This document shows positions 11,395-26,300 of a stretch of DNA of 64,000 nucleotides, one piece after another. The DNA is from Miscanthus floridulus. Its lineage: Eukaryota; Streptophyta; Magnoliopsida; Poales; Poaceae. The translations under genes and the position numbers were made by a program. The DNA is taken from positions 120,325,856 to 120,389,855 of the forward strand of contig NC_089582.1 of assembly GCF_019320115.1 (NCBI RefSeq), written 5' to 3'. A model generated the notes under the pieces. The model was not told the origin of the DNA, searched no databases, and saw only the letters and a program-made list of their open reading frames with translations. Position 1 is the first letter of the stretch. Each line of letters opens with the position of its first letter.

Positions 11395-14300
11395 ATGGTG
11401 GTGCTCGGTATTGGAGCACCAATTGTGCAGGTTTATCATGAGAAATCTTTTATCTTACCTGATGTTTCAAGGGTGCTTGCATGCCTTTATGAGAAGGATG
11501 TCAAGTTTGAGACTCACACAGCCTCTTACAAGAGCTTACTCAGACTGCAGGTATTTGGAGTCTCCAATTCTAGTAATTTTTGTGGCAGGAAGAATATGTT
11601 CGAAGATGTGAGCAATTAATCTTCTTATTGTATTTTCATTCTCTGCTTACTGCAGGCATCATCACATGCTCCAGTTCCATTCTATGATGGCCCTACATTT
11701 CTAGAAGGTAATACTTCATTTTTGGCAAAATGACTTACGATTCCATGTCGGACCTTCATTCCTTGGAGCTTATATTTTCTTTTTTTTTCTCGAACACTTG
11801 AGCTTATATTTTCTACAGCTGGGTAATATTCAAGTTTGCATTCGTTAAAAATGGCAAGTTAGCTTGGTACTAGGAGGTAGGTTGTTTATTAGTTATCGCT
11901 AGGAAATTGTCAGAAGGTTGTATATATGGCTTGCCTGGCATAAATTTAGACCAATCTATTAACTTATTGGCATTTCTCACTTAAAAATATATTCTTGAGC
12001 CTTCTTGTTCACCAAAAAAGGAGAGGGTTTTTCATCATATCATGTCTCCTCGCATTGCACAGGCGAGGGTAAGGCTTGCCACTAACACCCTTCCCCAGAC
12101 CCCGCACAGAGCGGGAGCTCTCTGCACTGGGTACGCCCCTTTATGTACGAAGTGTGTGCCAATCATTTTGATATTGTAGCTAGTATCCTGCTTGTTCAAA
12201 GTGTGTGCCAGTCAGTTCTCTAAAATAATGCTTGGTGGCAGCAAATTAGCCAATGCACTAAGTCACTAGCAGTAACTAGCATTTGTCCATAAAAAGCTTT
12301 ACTGAACTTGTTTATAAGCTGGATCCGTGCAAGCTTTACTTAAATGTTCCTTTGCGGCAAACATTGGCCAGCAATGAAATCAGTAACGTGTAAACACATG
12401 GATGCAACTCTGAGAGGGAATAAGAATTGGCCTTCAGTTGTGAATGAAATTTGACAATACATTTATATATCCTATATATACTCCATTCCAAATTATGTCC
12501 TAAGTCAAATTTCTCTAACTTTGACCAAGTTTATAGAAAAATACAAAAACATCTATAATGTCAAACTAGTTTCATTAGATACATTATGAAATATATCTTG
12601 ATAGTGCATCTATGATATTGTAGATGTTAATGTATTAATATACTTGGTTAAAGTTAAACAAGTTTGACCTAGGACAAAGCTAAAATGACTTACAATTTGA
12701 AACGGAGTGAGTAGATAATATTGCCTGATTATTGTTCTTTCGAGATTTCAAATTTGGGCATATATTTGTGAATAGCAGCTGAATGACAATAGCTTAATAC
12801 GTTTTGATCATGTAGAACAACTGGCAAGTTTGCATTAACTTAGCTCTACAATTTCCTAAAAGGTAAAAATATATTATATTCAAAATCATTTTTGTTGTCT
12901 TATATGCAGACATGCAGTTGGATGCTGTAGGATTAAAATAAAATATGTGCCAACAAAGTGTATAACTAATATGATACTGTTTCCTTGTCACAAAATGTAA
13001 AACATTGTATCTTCCTTTTTCGATTAACATGCAAATGTTAGGATATTGCTTTTAGTGTGTGGAGTTATGGATAGACTTAGACTAGCAACATGTTACTCTT
13101 TGACATCCCAGGACACAATATGTTTTCAGTAACAACGTGCACATCCCCACGAATGCTGTAAAAGTTGAGTCTTCATTTGCTGAAGTCAGAAGGAAACTTT
13201 TAGCAGTATTCTCCAGTTGCGAATGCAGTTAATTTGACAGCACTCAGGATTTTAGAAACAAAACTATAGTTGTAAACATACAAAATAGGGGAGGGAATGA
13301 ATTCATGATGAACTGCTCATAATAGTTAGCTCTTATTAGGTGATAATGATATACATGAAGTGTTAGGGATCCATTTCTTGCCAGTCAACAGAAAAGCGGG
13401 TTCAGAAAATCAGCAGTACTGAAATGGAATTTAAATTTTATGCGCTCATTTATTCAAACTTCTTTTGAGAGTTCTAATACATTCTTCAAGTGATAAGAAC
13501 CACTCTGTACTTTACTTGCAATATTGAAGGTCAGCCTTCATAAAAAATGTAAACATTTGCTTCACTTAAAGCTGATGGTTCTGCCTTCTATTTTCAGAAT
13601 CCAGAGAAATCTGCCGTTATATAGCAGAAAAGTACGAACATCAAGGATATCCGTTCCTCCTTGGGAAGGATGCCCTTGAGAGGGCTTCAGTTGAGCAATG
13701 GCTCCACAACGAGGAGCATGCTTTCAACCCTCCAAGCCGGGCCTTGTTTTGTCATTTGGCCTTTCCCCTGGGTGAAGAAGAAGATGATGATATTGACATT
13801 CATACAAGGAAGCTAGAAGAGGTTCTGGAAGTTTATGAGCAAAGGCTCAGTGACAGTGAATTCCTAGTTGGAAACAAGTTCACTCTTGCCGACCTTGTTC
13901 ACCTGCCAAACTCCCACTATATCAAAGCGTCTAACAAGTTTCTTTACCTTTATGATTCGAGGAAAAATGTAAGGAGGTGGTGGGATGCTATTTCTGATCG
14001 GGATTCTTGGAAGAAAGTACTGAGGTATATGAAGAGGGTGGAGGAGCAGAACAAACAAGAACTCAAGAAGCAGCAGCAGCAGCAGCAGGAGGAGGAGGAG
14101 GATCCTAGAACCTCTGCTGACTCAATTCGGCTAGACCCTAGAAAGCAGATCAGAACAGAGCCTCGGACAATATTGGTTCCTCCTATTGATACCATGTCAT
14201 CATCTTCCATAGTTCCTCGAACAACGAAGCCTCTTCCTAGTGATACTTCCCCTGATGAATTACTGATATCCTCAAGCCATAGTACTCCTGCTGCTGATAA

Positions 14301-17300
14301 AACTTCAGCTGTCCAAAGCAAGGAAACTACCATCTTTACTAACCCTCAAGAAACACCACCAACCTCAGTTCAAAGTACTCCTGTCACTTCTAAAAAACAC
14401 TCTATTCCTGTCCAAAGCACTAAACATGCTACTTCCCCAACCACTGCCAAGAAGCCCCCAATAACTGATGCAGCCAAGTCCAGGACCAAAGATGCTTCGA
14501 TCCTCGAATCAAGTTCATCCAAGGATGTTTCTAGTGACCTTGATGTGTTTGATCACTACCCAAGCCATACTGATGTAGATACACCATATATTGAACCTAC
14601 TACACGAAAAACTTCAGAAACATTGGATGCATTCCCTGGGTCCAACATTGGCACTGGTTATACTAAAACCAGTTCTATATCAGCCAGAGAAGAGCCTGAC
14701 CAACCCACTGCATCTGATTTCTACAAGAGTGACAGCACAGGCACCAGTGTTGATTCTAGGTTCAAAGAATCAGTTCCATATTCTGGCCGTACTCCACCAG
14801 AACTTGAACCTACAGATACTTCTGCTAGCAAGCTCCACACAACTGATGTTCATCGTAGGCTGCAGGTTGAGCAGTGGCATTCTGCTAAAACTGAATTAAA
14901 TGACCTAAAGCATGATGATGCTGATCATTTAGTGTCTACTCAACAAGGAAAACCAAGAAAAGATGTGCAGCAGTATCCATCACAAGATTCAGAACAGGCA
15001 ACCTCACATTCTGTTCCTCAAGAACCAATGAGTCGAGATGTCTTGTCTCAACTTGAGGATCATGCATCTTCTGATCAGAGAGGTGCTTTAATGCCCCCTT
15101 CTACACAAGAACATGGTGTTACTCCATCAAGGGAAGCAGCAGCTAAAGATGCTCACAGGAGAATTTCATCCCAAGCAGCGTATCCAGGTGGTCAAGATAC
15201 CAGCAAGCAACCTAGAGACCATGGTTTTGTACCAAGGCAAGGAGAACCACAAGATGCTAGGGAGATATTTGATGAATCACAGTCTCCAGATTCCACTATA
15301 TCCAGTGAGAGATTTTCATATACTTCTCAATCTTCTCTCCCAAGACAAGATTTAGATGGTGCTCGTCATGCTACTGCACCATTTGAAACAAGATATCCTG
15401 GAGCTGAAGATACTTCCAAGCAAGCTAAAGACAAAATTTCTACCCCATGGCAAATGACAGACCATGATGCTGGAGATGTCAAAGAAGAAACAAAAGATTC
15501 TGAGTCTTCATCATTCCAAGTGGAACCTTCATATTTTGAGAGGGCCGATACTCCTTCATGGAAGCAAGAAACAATTGATGACACCTTCAAAGAAACAAGA
15601 TATCACAGTGTGGCCCCACCTTCCCAAACAAGATATCAGACTCCTCCATCCAAAGCAAGATATCCAACTGCTGAAGATGCCAGCAAGCAACCAAGAGGGA
15701 CTGCGCCAACACCTAAGAAGCAAGTTGCCCAAGATGATAATGACACCTCTGAAGAATCAAAGACTGCCGATGAAGTAGCATCAACTGAGCAGCCTTTAGA
15801 TGCTTGGAGATCACCTGTTTCTCCACGAAGACAAAAGGTCGAGGATTCTTCTAGGTCAGATACATCATTCCAAAAGAGATATCCTTATGATGAAGAAGAC
15901 ATACAAGTTGCCAACACTGCTTCTGTGTCATGGCAAATTGCACCTGATGGTGATAAAAATATCTTTGAAGAAACAAAAGTTCCTGACTCTACACCAACAA
16001 GTGCAAAACCCGTGTACACACCGCGAGCTCCTTATCCTCCTCCAAGGCAAGCAGAAGTTAAAGATGCTAAGGACAAAGGCAGACAAAGTAGAGTAACCAT
16101 TCCTGAATCACAGAAAATGGTGTCAGAGGATGCCCAAACCACACATGGAGAAAGGAAGACTGGTACACCTGGAGAGCAATCTTCAGATCGTCTGCAAGCT
16201 ATTCCTCAATCAAGGCCACCAGCAGCTAAAGGTTTGTCTACCAAAGAAGAAATAACCAATGAACAGACAGTGGTGCCACCTCTATTGAGCAATGAACCAT
16301 CATCTCGAGTTCAACCTGCCTCTGAATCCTTGCAAGAAGTAGCTTCCCGTGGAGGTTTGTCTACCAAACCATCCACCATTGAACAATGGCAGCGTGCAAC
16401 TGTGCCACTAAATGACATAAGTTCTAGTTCTGGTGATGGTGAAATTGGAGCAGAGACACCTGGTGTCCAAAGTGCTTCACCATCATTCCCAGGAGCTTCC
16501 ACAGCTCGCCATGCCACTAGTGATGATAAGTTTGGTAGGCAGTCGATTATTGATGAAAGAGTTGGAGAACCAACAAAAATACTACCAACTCCATATTCTG
16601 CTCCAGCACATACCAAGAGAGAAACTCCTGATGGTCATGAAATTGTTGATTCAGAGCTTGTCAGCACACCTGACAGACATATATCAGAGGTTGCAAAAAT
16701 TAGACAGGATCAAGCCACAGTCCATGAAGATGTTCATGACGACAATTTGTCAGCTCATGATGTGGCTAAAGATACCTTCAAAGAAGCAAAGGTTGCTGAG
16801 TCTACACCATCTAGTGCAAAACCTATGTACTCTCAACAGCCTGCTCCTACTCCAAGGCATGCAGAAATGGAAGATACTTGGGACAAAGGGATGAAAGGTA
16901 GAGAAGCTGTTCCTGACCGACAACAAATGTTGGAAAAATGGGCAGGTACAGCCGGAGAGCAAGTTTCTGATCGTTGGAAAGCAAGTGCTCCATCAAGACA
17001 GGCAGCAGCTGAAGATGTTCGTGGTGCAACTGGTGATACAATACAGTCTCCAGATGTTCTTGACCCTTCCAAGAAATCTAGAGGTGCCTTTGAAGAAGCT
17101 AAAGGCCCTGGCTCTGTTAAGGAGGAGAAGACGTCCTCTATTTACCAGAAGAAGCCTCTGGTGGCACAAGACAGTCAGGAGCAAGCTCAAACCATCCCAG
17201 CTGGTGAGAAAGCAGATGGTTCTATACGAAAGCATCAACAAGCTTCTGATGCTCCAACTACTTTTGTTGAGAAATTAGATGCTTCAGAACCAGCAAGAGT

Positions 17301-20300
17301 AAAAACTCATGGTGACTTCAGTGCTGAACAGCCATCTAGAAAAGACACCACTGATGACCAGAAAGTGGCACCGCCTCTTTCGACTAGAGAACTAACTTCC
17401 CAAGTCCAACCTCCCTCTGAACCATCGTATGATGCAGCTCTCCACAGAGATTTGTCTAGCAAACCATCCACCATTTATCAATGGCAACTTTCATCTGTGC
17501 CATTACATGATGTGACTAGTAGTTCCGGTGATGAGGTGGCCAAGTCGACCGTTGATGAGAAGCCAACACCAATGAGTCAGCAAAAATCTGATGAGCAAAG
17601 AGCAGAACCACCCGTACCAATAGAAGCAGAAATACCTGATGTTCAACAAGCTTCACCATCATTTCCAGGAGCTTCCATGGATGATCGTGCCACTATCGAT
17701 GATGAGTTTGCCATGCAGTCAATTATTGATCAAAGAGTTGGAGAACCAACACAAATGCAAACATCAAGTCCAGATGCTCATCCTGCTTCAGAACCTACTA
17801 AGAGAGGAACTCCTGAAGGTCATGAAATTGGTCATTTAGAGCTTGTCAGTACACCTGGTGGACAAATATCAGAAGCAAAAAAAGCTAGAGATGATCCAGC
17901 CAGAGCAGATATTCATGATGGTCATAGTGCAGAAGAGCAATATAAAAAATACACTGTCGATGATCAGAAAGTGGCTTTATCTCTATCAAGCAAAGAACCA
18001 ACATCCCAAGTGCAACCTGCCTCTGAACCATTACAAAGAGCAGTTCCTGATGGGGATTTGCCTAGCAAACCATTCACCATTGATCAATGGCAACGCACGG
18101 CTGCTCCATTACATGGTGTAATTACTGATTCTGGTGATGATGAGGCAGCCAAGTCTTCTAACAATGATCAAAAGGCAAGACCGATGAGTCAAGAAGCAAC
18201 TCCAAGTTCACAGAGTGTCAATCAGATGGCCAAACAATCTGGTGAGCAAAGCGTCGAACCACCTGTACCAATTGTTGCAGAAGCATCTGATGTTGCACGT
18301 GCTGCACCGCCACTCCCAGAAGCTGCCAGGGCTGATGGTGCCACTATCAGTGACAAGTTTACTGAGCAGTCCCACATTGATGAAAGAGTGGGGAAACCAA
18401 AACAAATGCAAGCACCAATTACAGCTGCTCGTCCTGATTCAGCACCTACCCTGAGAAGAACTCCTGATAGTCATGAAGCCGGTGAGTTTGTCAGCGCACC
18501 TGAGGGCCAAAGATTAGAGGGTGCAAAAGCTACTCGAGATCCTGCCACAATCCACGAAGATGTTTATGATGCCAGTTTGTCAACTCATGATGCAGCTATT
18601 GATGAAAAGACAGCAACGGATCATGCTAGTGGTGATGAGGTTGTCACAGGATCTTTACATGATCACCAGACACCGCGACCTGCATCAATTCAAGTACAAC
18701 CAACTGTTGAGACTCCACATGACTCTGATTCATTCCAATATGTACATACTGGTGACTCGGGAAAAGCTGAATTGGCAAAACCAACTGTAACTGATCAAGA
18801 AGCAACAGTGCCTGCAGCTGGCCCAACATCAGCGGATCCCCAACGTGCTGACATCATACCAGCTGGAGTAGCCCATTCTGAACAGAAATCCACTCCGTCA
18901 GGTAACTGATTTCTTTTGTATAAAAAGTAACTGCTGACTAGCCTAGAGAAAATTTGCATCATGAATAGTTCCTCAAAAGTGACAGTTTGCTTTGTGGATT
19001 TTAGATAAAGGATCAGCTCGTGCTGCACAACATCCTTCCCCTGTTGAACCAATAAAGGCAGACAGTAATGTTTCTGCAGCTAATTATACTAATGCGCCGC
19101 AAATGATTTTTCGGCAACAGGCCAGACCACCTGCACCGAGCACAATAGCAATTCGAACCCCAGATACCCAGGGTGTTATAGGGAAAATCCAGGAGGTAAC
19201 TCCTGATAACCGCGGCACTGATGACTCAGGAAAACCATTTGTTCCAAATCAAGAACATGTTTCACATGCATCAGAAGCAATCCCTGGTCAAGAAGAAATG
19301 ACATCTCCACAAGGCGCAAGAGTTTTTCCAACGTCAGATACCCAACTTTCCTCGGCAGATGTTCATGAAGTCACCCCCGATGGCCAACTGACTGTTGAGT
19401 CAATTACTCCATTGGTTTCAAGTGGAAAACAAGGTTCTCATGTCAGATCTCCTTTCAAACCAGGTGAAGTAGGTCCTGCTGAAAAGAAATTTGTCCCGTC
19501 AGGTAATTAGTTTCTCTTTACATGAGAGAAAAACATATTGTTGATTCCATTCCACCAAAAAAACAAATCCTGCTACACCTTACATTGCTTTCTCTATTTT
19601 AGATGAAGAATCACCTCATTCTTCAGAAGAGTCAATCTCTGGTGAACCTAGGAAAGAGAAAACTGTTATTCCCTCTGCTGAACAGACCACGGCACAACCA
19701 ACAATCATTGGTCGACAAGACATACCAGACAGAAAACAGGCTCTGACATCAGAAGACACACTTAATAAGACTGCTACCCATGACGATGTTCACCGTACTG
19801 GTACCATTGAACCTGCCAGAAGACCTTTATCAGTTGAAGGGGAAGAACTAACGCCCGCAACTCAAGCACCATCACCTAGTGTGGCTAGAGACTCCTTCTA
19901 CACTGAGCTGGAAAATGTTCAGTCAGTGAAACCATCAGCAACTCCAGATGCTCATGACATCACACCTAGTAGTGCACCTGGTGAAGCAGCGCTTGCTGAG
20001 CAAAAATCTGCCTCATCAGGTAACTATCGCCGTATAGTGCACTAGCTATAGGCCGTGACAAAACTCACTATTAATATCAAACTTTCAGGTCAAGGTTCTG
20101 CTGATCCTGCACAACCAGCTTTCTCTCTTGGTCCAAGGAATGAGGAGATTAGAGATTTGTCTCCTTCAGCTATGCTCATTTCCTCTACTGATCCAAGTAA
20201 AGGAGATCCTATGGTTGCTGTACGTGATCAAGCCAAGGATTCGCAAACAACTCCTGGCCAACAAGACATATTGTCTACCGAACATCCTTCAGGGAAGGTT

Positions 20301-23300
20301 CAGGAAAATATACCTGGTGATAACTTGGGCAAAGCTAAACCTTCAAGACCATCCTCTGCTATTCAAGAAGGCAAACCTTCAAAAGCATCAGCTTCGGGCA
20401 TACAGCTTGGTAGTGTACCAAATGAATTATCCGTTGATGAACAGAAGTTTGCTCCACCAGGTAATGAAGTTCTTTCACATATGGAGTTTTGACAAATGAT
20501 GCATACTCTAGTAGGACATAGTTATAGTTAATTAACTGCAGCAGGAATACCCTTAAAAACACAGTTAATCCACTTGTAAGTTTGTTTCCCATATTTCAGA
20601 GCCAAGGAGCAAGGAGATTGGAGATTTAGCTCCTTCCACACAGTTAGATTCCACTACTGATCCGAGAAATAAAGATGTCATTGTTGCTGCACCAGATCAA
20701 ACCACGGACTCCCAAACAACTCCTGGGAGACAAGTAAAATTTTCTGCACCAACCTCTCAGGGTCCTTTAGGGAAACTTCAGGAAGATGAACCTGCTGATG
20801 ACTCAGGTGAGAAAAAGTCTTCCAAACCACCCTCTGTTGTTCGAGAAGGCAAACCTGCTGCAGCAGTCCCAGTATCAGCTCCGGACACACAACATGGTGC
20901 TGCACCAGATCAAGTTGCGGTTGAACAAAAGTTTTCTCCGTCAGGTAATGAAGTTCTTTCCAGTACTGACTGGACAAACAGTGCGCATTCTAGTAGTTAT
21001 ACCCTTCAAACCAACTGTCCTGTCACTAGTAAAGTTTATCTTCCATTTCAGGTCAAGATTCTGTCCATTCTGTGCAGACGTCTTTCTCTACTGAACCAAC
21101 AAAAGAAGACACTGTTGTTGCTCCAACAGATCAAACCAGCACACTTGAAAGAACAGTTGATCAAAATTACATGACAACTGCTGCAGACAAAGCAAAAACT
21201 CCCTTCTCGGGTACTCCTGATGCTTCAAGTAAAACTCAGAAAAGTATCGAGGATGATCACATTGATGAGAAACTTCCAAGCCAGGGGCAAGTTTCTCCTG
21301 ATAGGCATGTTTCTGAGTCACCCCAAGGACGTAGCCCTGAAGCCCACAGTGATGTTGTTGATAAGGAGACAACGCTTGGATCTAGCGAAGCAGAAACTTC
21401 AAGAACTGGACCTGGTTCAACATCAATCAGTGCTGATGGTCGTCTTAGCAGCAGCGACATGCGAGCAGCAGGTTCTTTGCCAGAAACACAGGATCTGCAG
21501 GACTCTGCATCTGCCCAGAATGTACTTACTGATTCCTTAGGAAAAATCGAGTCGCCAGGACACGTTTCAACTGATCAAGCCATGGCACCTACAATGAGCC
21601 CATCTTTACCTTCAGTTGCTCCCCTAGGTACTGTACCAGGTGAGGAAATCTCTAATTAGCAATAATTGAATCCACATAAGTGTGCTTCATTATTATAGGC
21701 AAAAAGTTTACTTCATAATTCTTTAGCATTCTGTTGTGGACCTGTGGGCAAAATCATTTGTGAAATAACGTTAAACTATAGATAGTCATCGTGTAAGAGA
21801 TTCACTGTTCTGACTCCTAAGTGGTGATACACTGATACCCTTCTCATTCAACGATTTGAACCCACACTATCTGAGCCATAGAGCTTAAGTTTTTGAAATT
21901 GATACAACTGGTGAGGCCACTGTCTTCAAATTACAGGTACAAATTCAGTCCAGCCGCCACGGCAAGCTTCCACAACATCTACAGTGGACCTAGAATCTGT
22001 TCCAGACACCCAGAATGGTATCCCACAGGGCAAAGCCACCCCAGGTGAACAGAAATCTGGTATATCTGGTAATGCTGTTGTTGTTTTCTCTTTAGAATTA
22101 ACTAAAACTTTACCTTCTTCGTGGCCAAGAGAAATAGTTCTGTGCATACTCTGAGGTCAATTTCCTTTATTTCAGATCAAGAACCCGCACATACTACAGA
22201 ACACCCTTCCTCCACTGAACCAAGGAAAGAAGAAGCAAATACCGCTGCAGGTGATCAACCAAATGTAACACAAGGTCCAGAGACAACTGTTCGACATCAA
22301 GCCAAAGCACCACCACCAGATTCAAGAGAGGCTTTACAGAAATATCAGCAACCCTCTCATGCTGTGCTTCCTTCTGACATACGTGACGAACATACTCCTG
22401 GAGTGCGCAGTGCCATTGTTGATAAGGAGACAACACAAACTTCAGTCAATGAGCCTAACTCAACACCAACCCGTGGGGATGTGCTGCCTACAAGATCTGT
22501 ACAGAATCAAGAAGCACAGCCTCCTCCAGCAACTCAAGCACCAACTTCTCAGGGTCTACAAGACTCTGCATTTTCCCAGAATGATTCCTCTGGAAATATA
22601 AAGTCACCAAGACAAGCCTCAACTGATCAAATTGTGGCACCTGCGATAAACTCTGCAGCACCAACAGGTGCTCCACAAGGTAATGAACCAGGTGAGGCAA
22701 TCCCAGATGAACAGAAATTACCCAGCGATTATTTCAGCTCAAGATTCGGTGTGCATAGTTCTTCTGTTAATAATAGGGTTGTTTCTCACATTACAGGTCC
22801 AGATTCTTCTCAATATGTACAGTCCCCTTTCTCTACTGAGCCAACAAAAGAAGACACTGTTGTTACTGCAGCTGATCAAGCCGAGGACATGCAAACAATA
22901 ACTCATCAACAAGCCATTACACCTGCTCCAGACACAGCTAAACCTCCATTCCCAGGTGCTCGGGATGCGTCAAGGAAATTTCAGGAAAGTACTCCTGATG
23001 ATGGGCCAGTGGAAGATTATTCTCCTAAGCCTGCAGCACATACACAGCCCCCTGCAGCAACTCTAGATGTATCACCACCGTATGCCTCGAGCAAGACTAA
23101 ATCAACTGAGCAAGGAGCCAAGCCACCAACAGGGTACCAAGCATCTTCTCCGGAAACTCACCTTGGTTCCTCACAAACACAAGGCGAAGCTGCCCCAGCA
23201 GAACAAAAATTTGCTGTATCAGGTAATGTTTTAGTACGTTTCCTGTTGCTTAACTAAAGGTGCACCTTTTTTTTTCCGGTTTAGTAGAAAAAAGGGGATA

Positions 23301-26300
23301 CTAAAATAGAACTACTCTTTTCATTTCAGATGAAAAATCTGTCAATGCCTCAAAATCAGTTGCCTCTGCTGAACCAAGGGAAGAAGATACGGATGCTGCC
23401 ACTGCTGATCAAACGAGTGTACCACCGACAAATGTTACCCGTCAGGTCACAAGCTCAACACCAGATGCTAGTGACGCTTTATCAAGAGATCAGGAATCTT
23501 CTCCTGACGATGGTCAGATCAGAAATTTGGGAAGCCCACTTACTGCTAGCCAAGAAGAAGCCTCTCGTGCTGGACATGCTTCTGAAGGATCTACTCCCAA
23601 AGTGCATAGTGCCATTGTAGATGAGAAGAGGACACTTCCATCTAGCCAGGCACAAACTTCAAGCACTGGGCCTGATTCAGCACAAATTGGTGGTGATGCT
23701 CGTCTTAGTGGTGCTGGTACGCCAGCCACAAGCTCTATGGAGAAGCAAGAGGCAGAACCTGCTGCAGCAACACAAGCACCAACTTCTAAGGGTCTGCAAG
23801 ATTCTGGAAATATTGAGTCACCAAGACAAGCCTCAACTGATCCAACCGTGACACCTGCGATGAACTCAGCAGCACCATCCGATGCTCCTGAAGGTACTGA
23901 ACCAGGTGAGGCAATTCCTGATGAACAGAAATTCACCCGACTATTAATTTCAGGTTAATATTCAGTATGCATAGTTCTGCTGCTAATAAGGTCGTTCCTC
24001 ATTATTACAGGTCCAGATTCTTCTCGATCCGTACAGACCCCTTTCTCTACTGAGCCAACAAAAGAAGACACTATTGTTACTGCAGCTGATCAAGCCGAGG
24101 ACATGCAAACAATAACTCATCAACAAGCCATTACACCTGCTCCAGACACAGCTAAACCTCCATTCCCAGGTGCTCGGGATGCGTCAAGGAAATTTCAGGA
24201 AAGTACTCCTGATGATGGGCCAGTGGAAGATTATTCTCCTAAGCCTGCAGCACATACACAGCCCCCTGCAGCAACTCTAGATGTATCACCACCGTATGCC
24301 TCGAGCAAGGCTAAATCAACTGGGCAAGGAGCCAAGCCACCAACAGGGTACCAAGCATCTTCTCCGGAAACTCACCTTGGTTCCTCACAAACACAAGGCG
24401 AAGCTGCCCCAGCAGAACAAAAATTTGCTGTATCAGGTAATGTTTTAGTACGTTTCCTGTTGGTTAACTAAAGGTGCACCTTTTTTTCCAGTTTAGTAGA
24501 AAAAAAGGGGATACTAAAATAGAACTACTCTTTTCATTTCAGATGAAAAATCTGTCAATGCCTCAAAATCAGTTGCCTCTGCTGAACCAAGGGAAGAAGA
24601 TACGGATGCTGCCACTGCTGATCAAACGAGTGTACCACCGACAAATGTTACCCGTCAGGTCACAAGCTCAACACCAGATGCTAGTGACGCTTTATCAAGA
24701 GATCAGGAATCTTCTACTGACGATGGTCAGATCAGAAATTTGGGAAGCCCACTTATTGCTAGCCAAGAAGAAGCCTCTCGTGCTGGACGTGCTTCTGAAG
24801 GATCTACTCCCAAAGTGCATAGTGCCATTGTAGATGAGAAGAGGACACTTCCATCTAGCCAGGCACAAACTTCAAGCACTGGGCCTGATTCAGCACAAAT
24901 TGGTGGTGATGCTCGTCTTAGTGGTTCTGGTACGCCAGCCACAAGCTCTATGGAGAAGCAAGAGGCAGAACCTGCTGCAGCAACACAAGCACCAACTTCT
25001 AAGGGTCTGCAAGATTCTGGAAATATCGAGTCACCAACTGATCCAACCGTGACACCTGCGATGAACTCAGCAGCACCATCCGATGCTCCTGAAGGTACTG
25101 AACCAGGTGAGGCAATTCCCGATGAACAGAAATTCACCCGACTATTAATTTCAGGTTAATATTCAGTATGCATAGTTCTGCTGCTAATAAGGTCGTTCCT
25201 CATTATTACAGGTCCAGATTCTTCTCGATCCGTACAGACCCCTTTCTCTACTGAGCCAACAAAAGAAGACACTATTGTTACTGCAGCTGATCAAGCCGAG
25301 GACATGCAAACAATAACTCATCAACAAGCCATTACACCTGCTCCAGACACAGATAAACCTCCATTCTCAGGTGCTCAGGATGCGTCAAGGAAATTTCAGG
25401 AAAGTACTCCTGATGATGGTCACATTGATGAGGCTCCTCGGGGAAGTTCTTCTGAACCACGTGAAGGACAAACTTTTGGTCCTTATCGAACTAACGTTGA
25501 TGAAAAGACGACCACATTTGCATCTAGCCAAGCAAATATTTCAGATTCTGGGTCTGATTTAGCACGAACCCTTGGTGATGTTGTCCCTTCAATTGTTGAA
25601 GGGCCAGCAGAAAATTATTCTCCTAAGCCTGGGGCACAAACACAATTACCTGCAGCAGTTCAAGATGTATCATTTGATGCCTCGAGCAAGGCTAAATCGA
25701 CTGGTCAAGCAGCCAAGGCACCGACAGGGTACCTAGCATCTTCTCCAGACACTCAACTTGGTTCCTCGCAAACACAAGGCGAAGCTGCCCCAGCAGAAGA
25801 AAAACTTCCTGTATCAGGTAATATCTTGGTCTGTTTCCTCTTAGTTGACTAGAGGTGCATTGTTTTTCTGACTTAGTGAAAAAAGGAATACTAAAAAGGA
25901 ACTACTTCCGCCACAAGTTTTGTGTTTGTATTGACTGTCATTGCACCTTCCCGAATCATTTTAGATCATCCGCAACAAAATCTTTCTAGAAATTTGCCCA
26001 GACAGACCTAGTGATCATGTAAGGATCTTGCTTGTTCAGGCTCCTAAATAACAAATTCCTTCTCCCTGAATCCATTCCATCTGAAGCATTGAGCTATATA
26101 TTATATATAATTTGGGGAAAGTGTTGATCCTTACCACTTACAAGAACACTTCATTGAAATGATAGGTATGCATTCTGTTCAGCTTTCAAAAGGAGCTTCA
26201 TTTGATGTTTTGAGTAATGAGAAAACTACTATGACTCAAGATCAAGTCAACACCCTACCAAATGGTGATCTTTCATCCAACCAAGTAGTTGAGCAATCTG

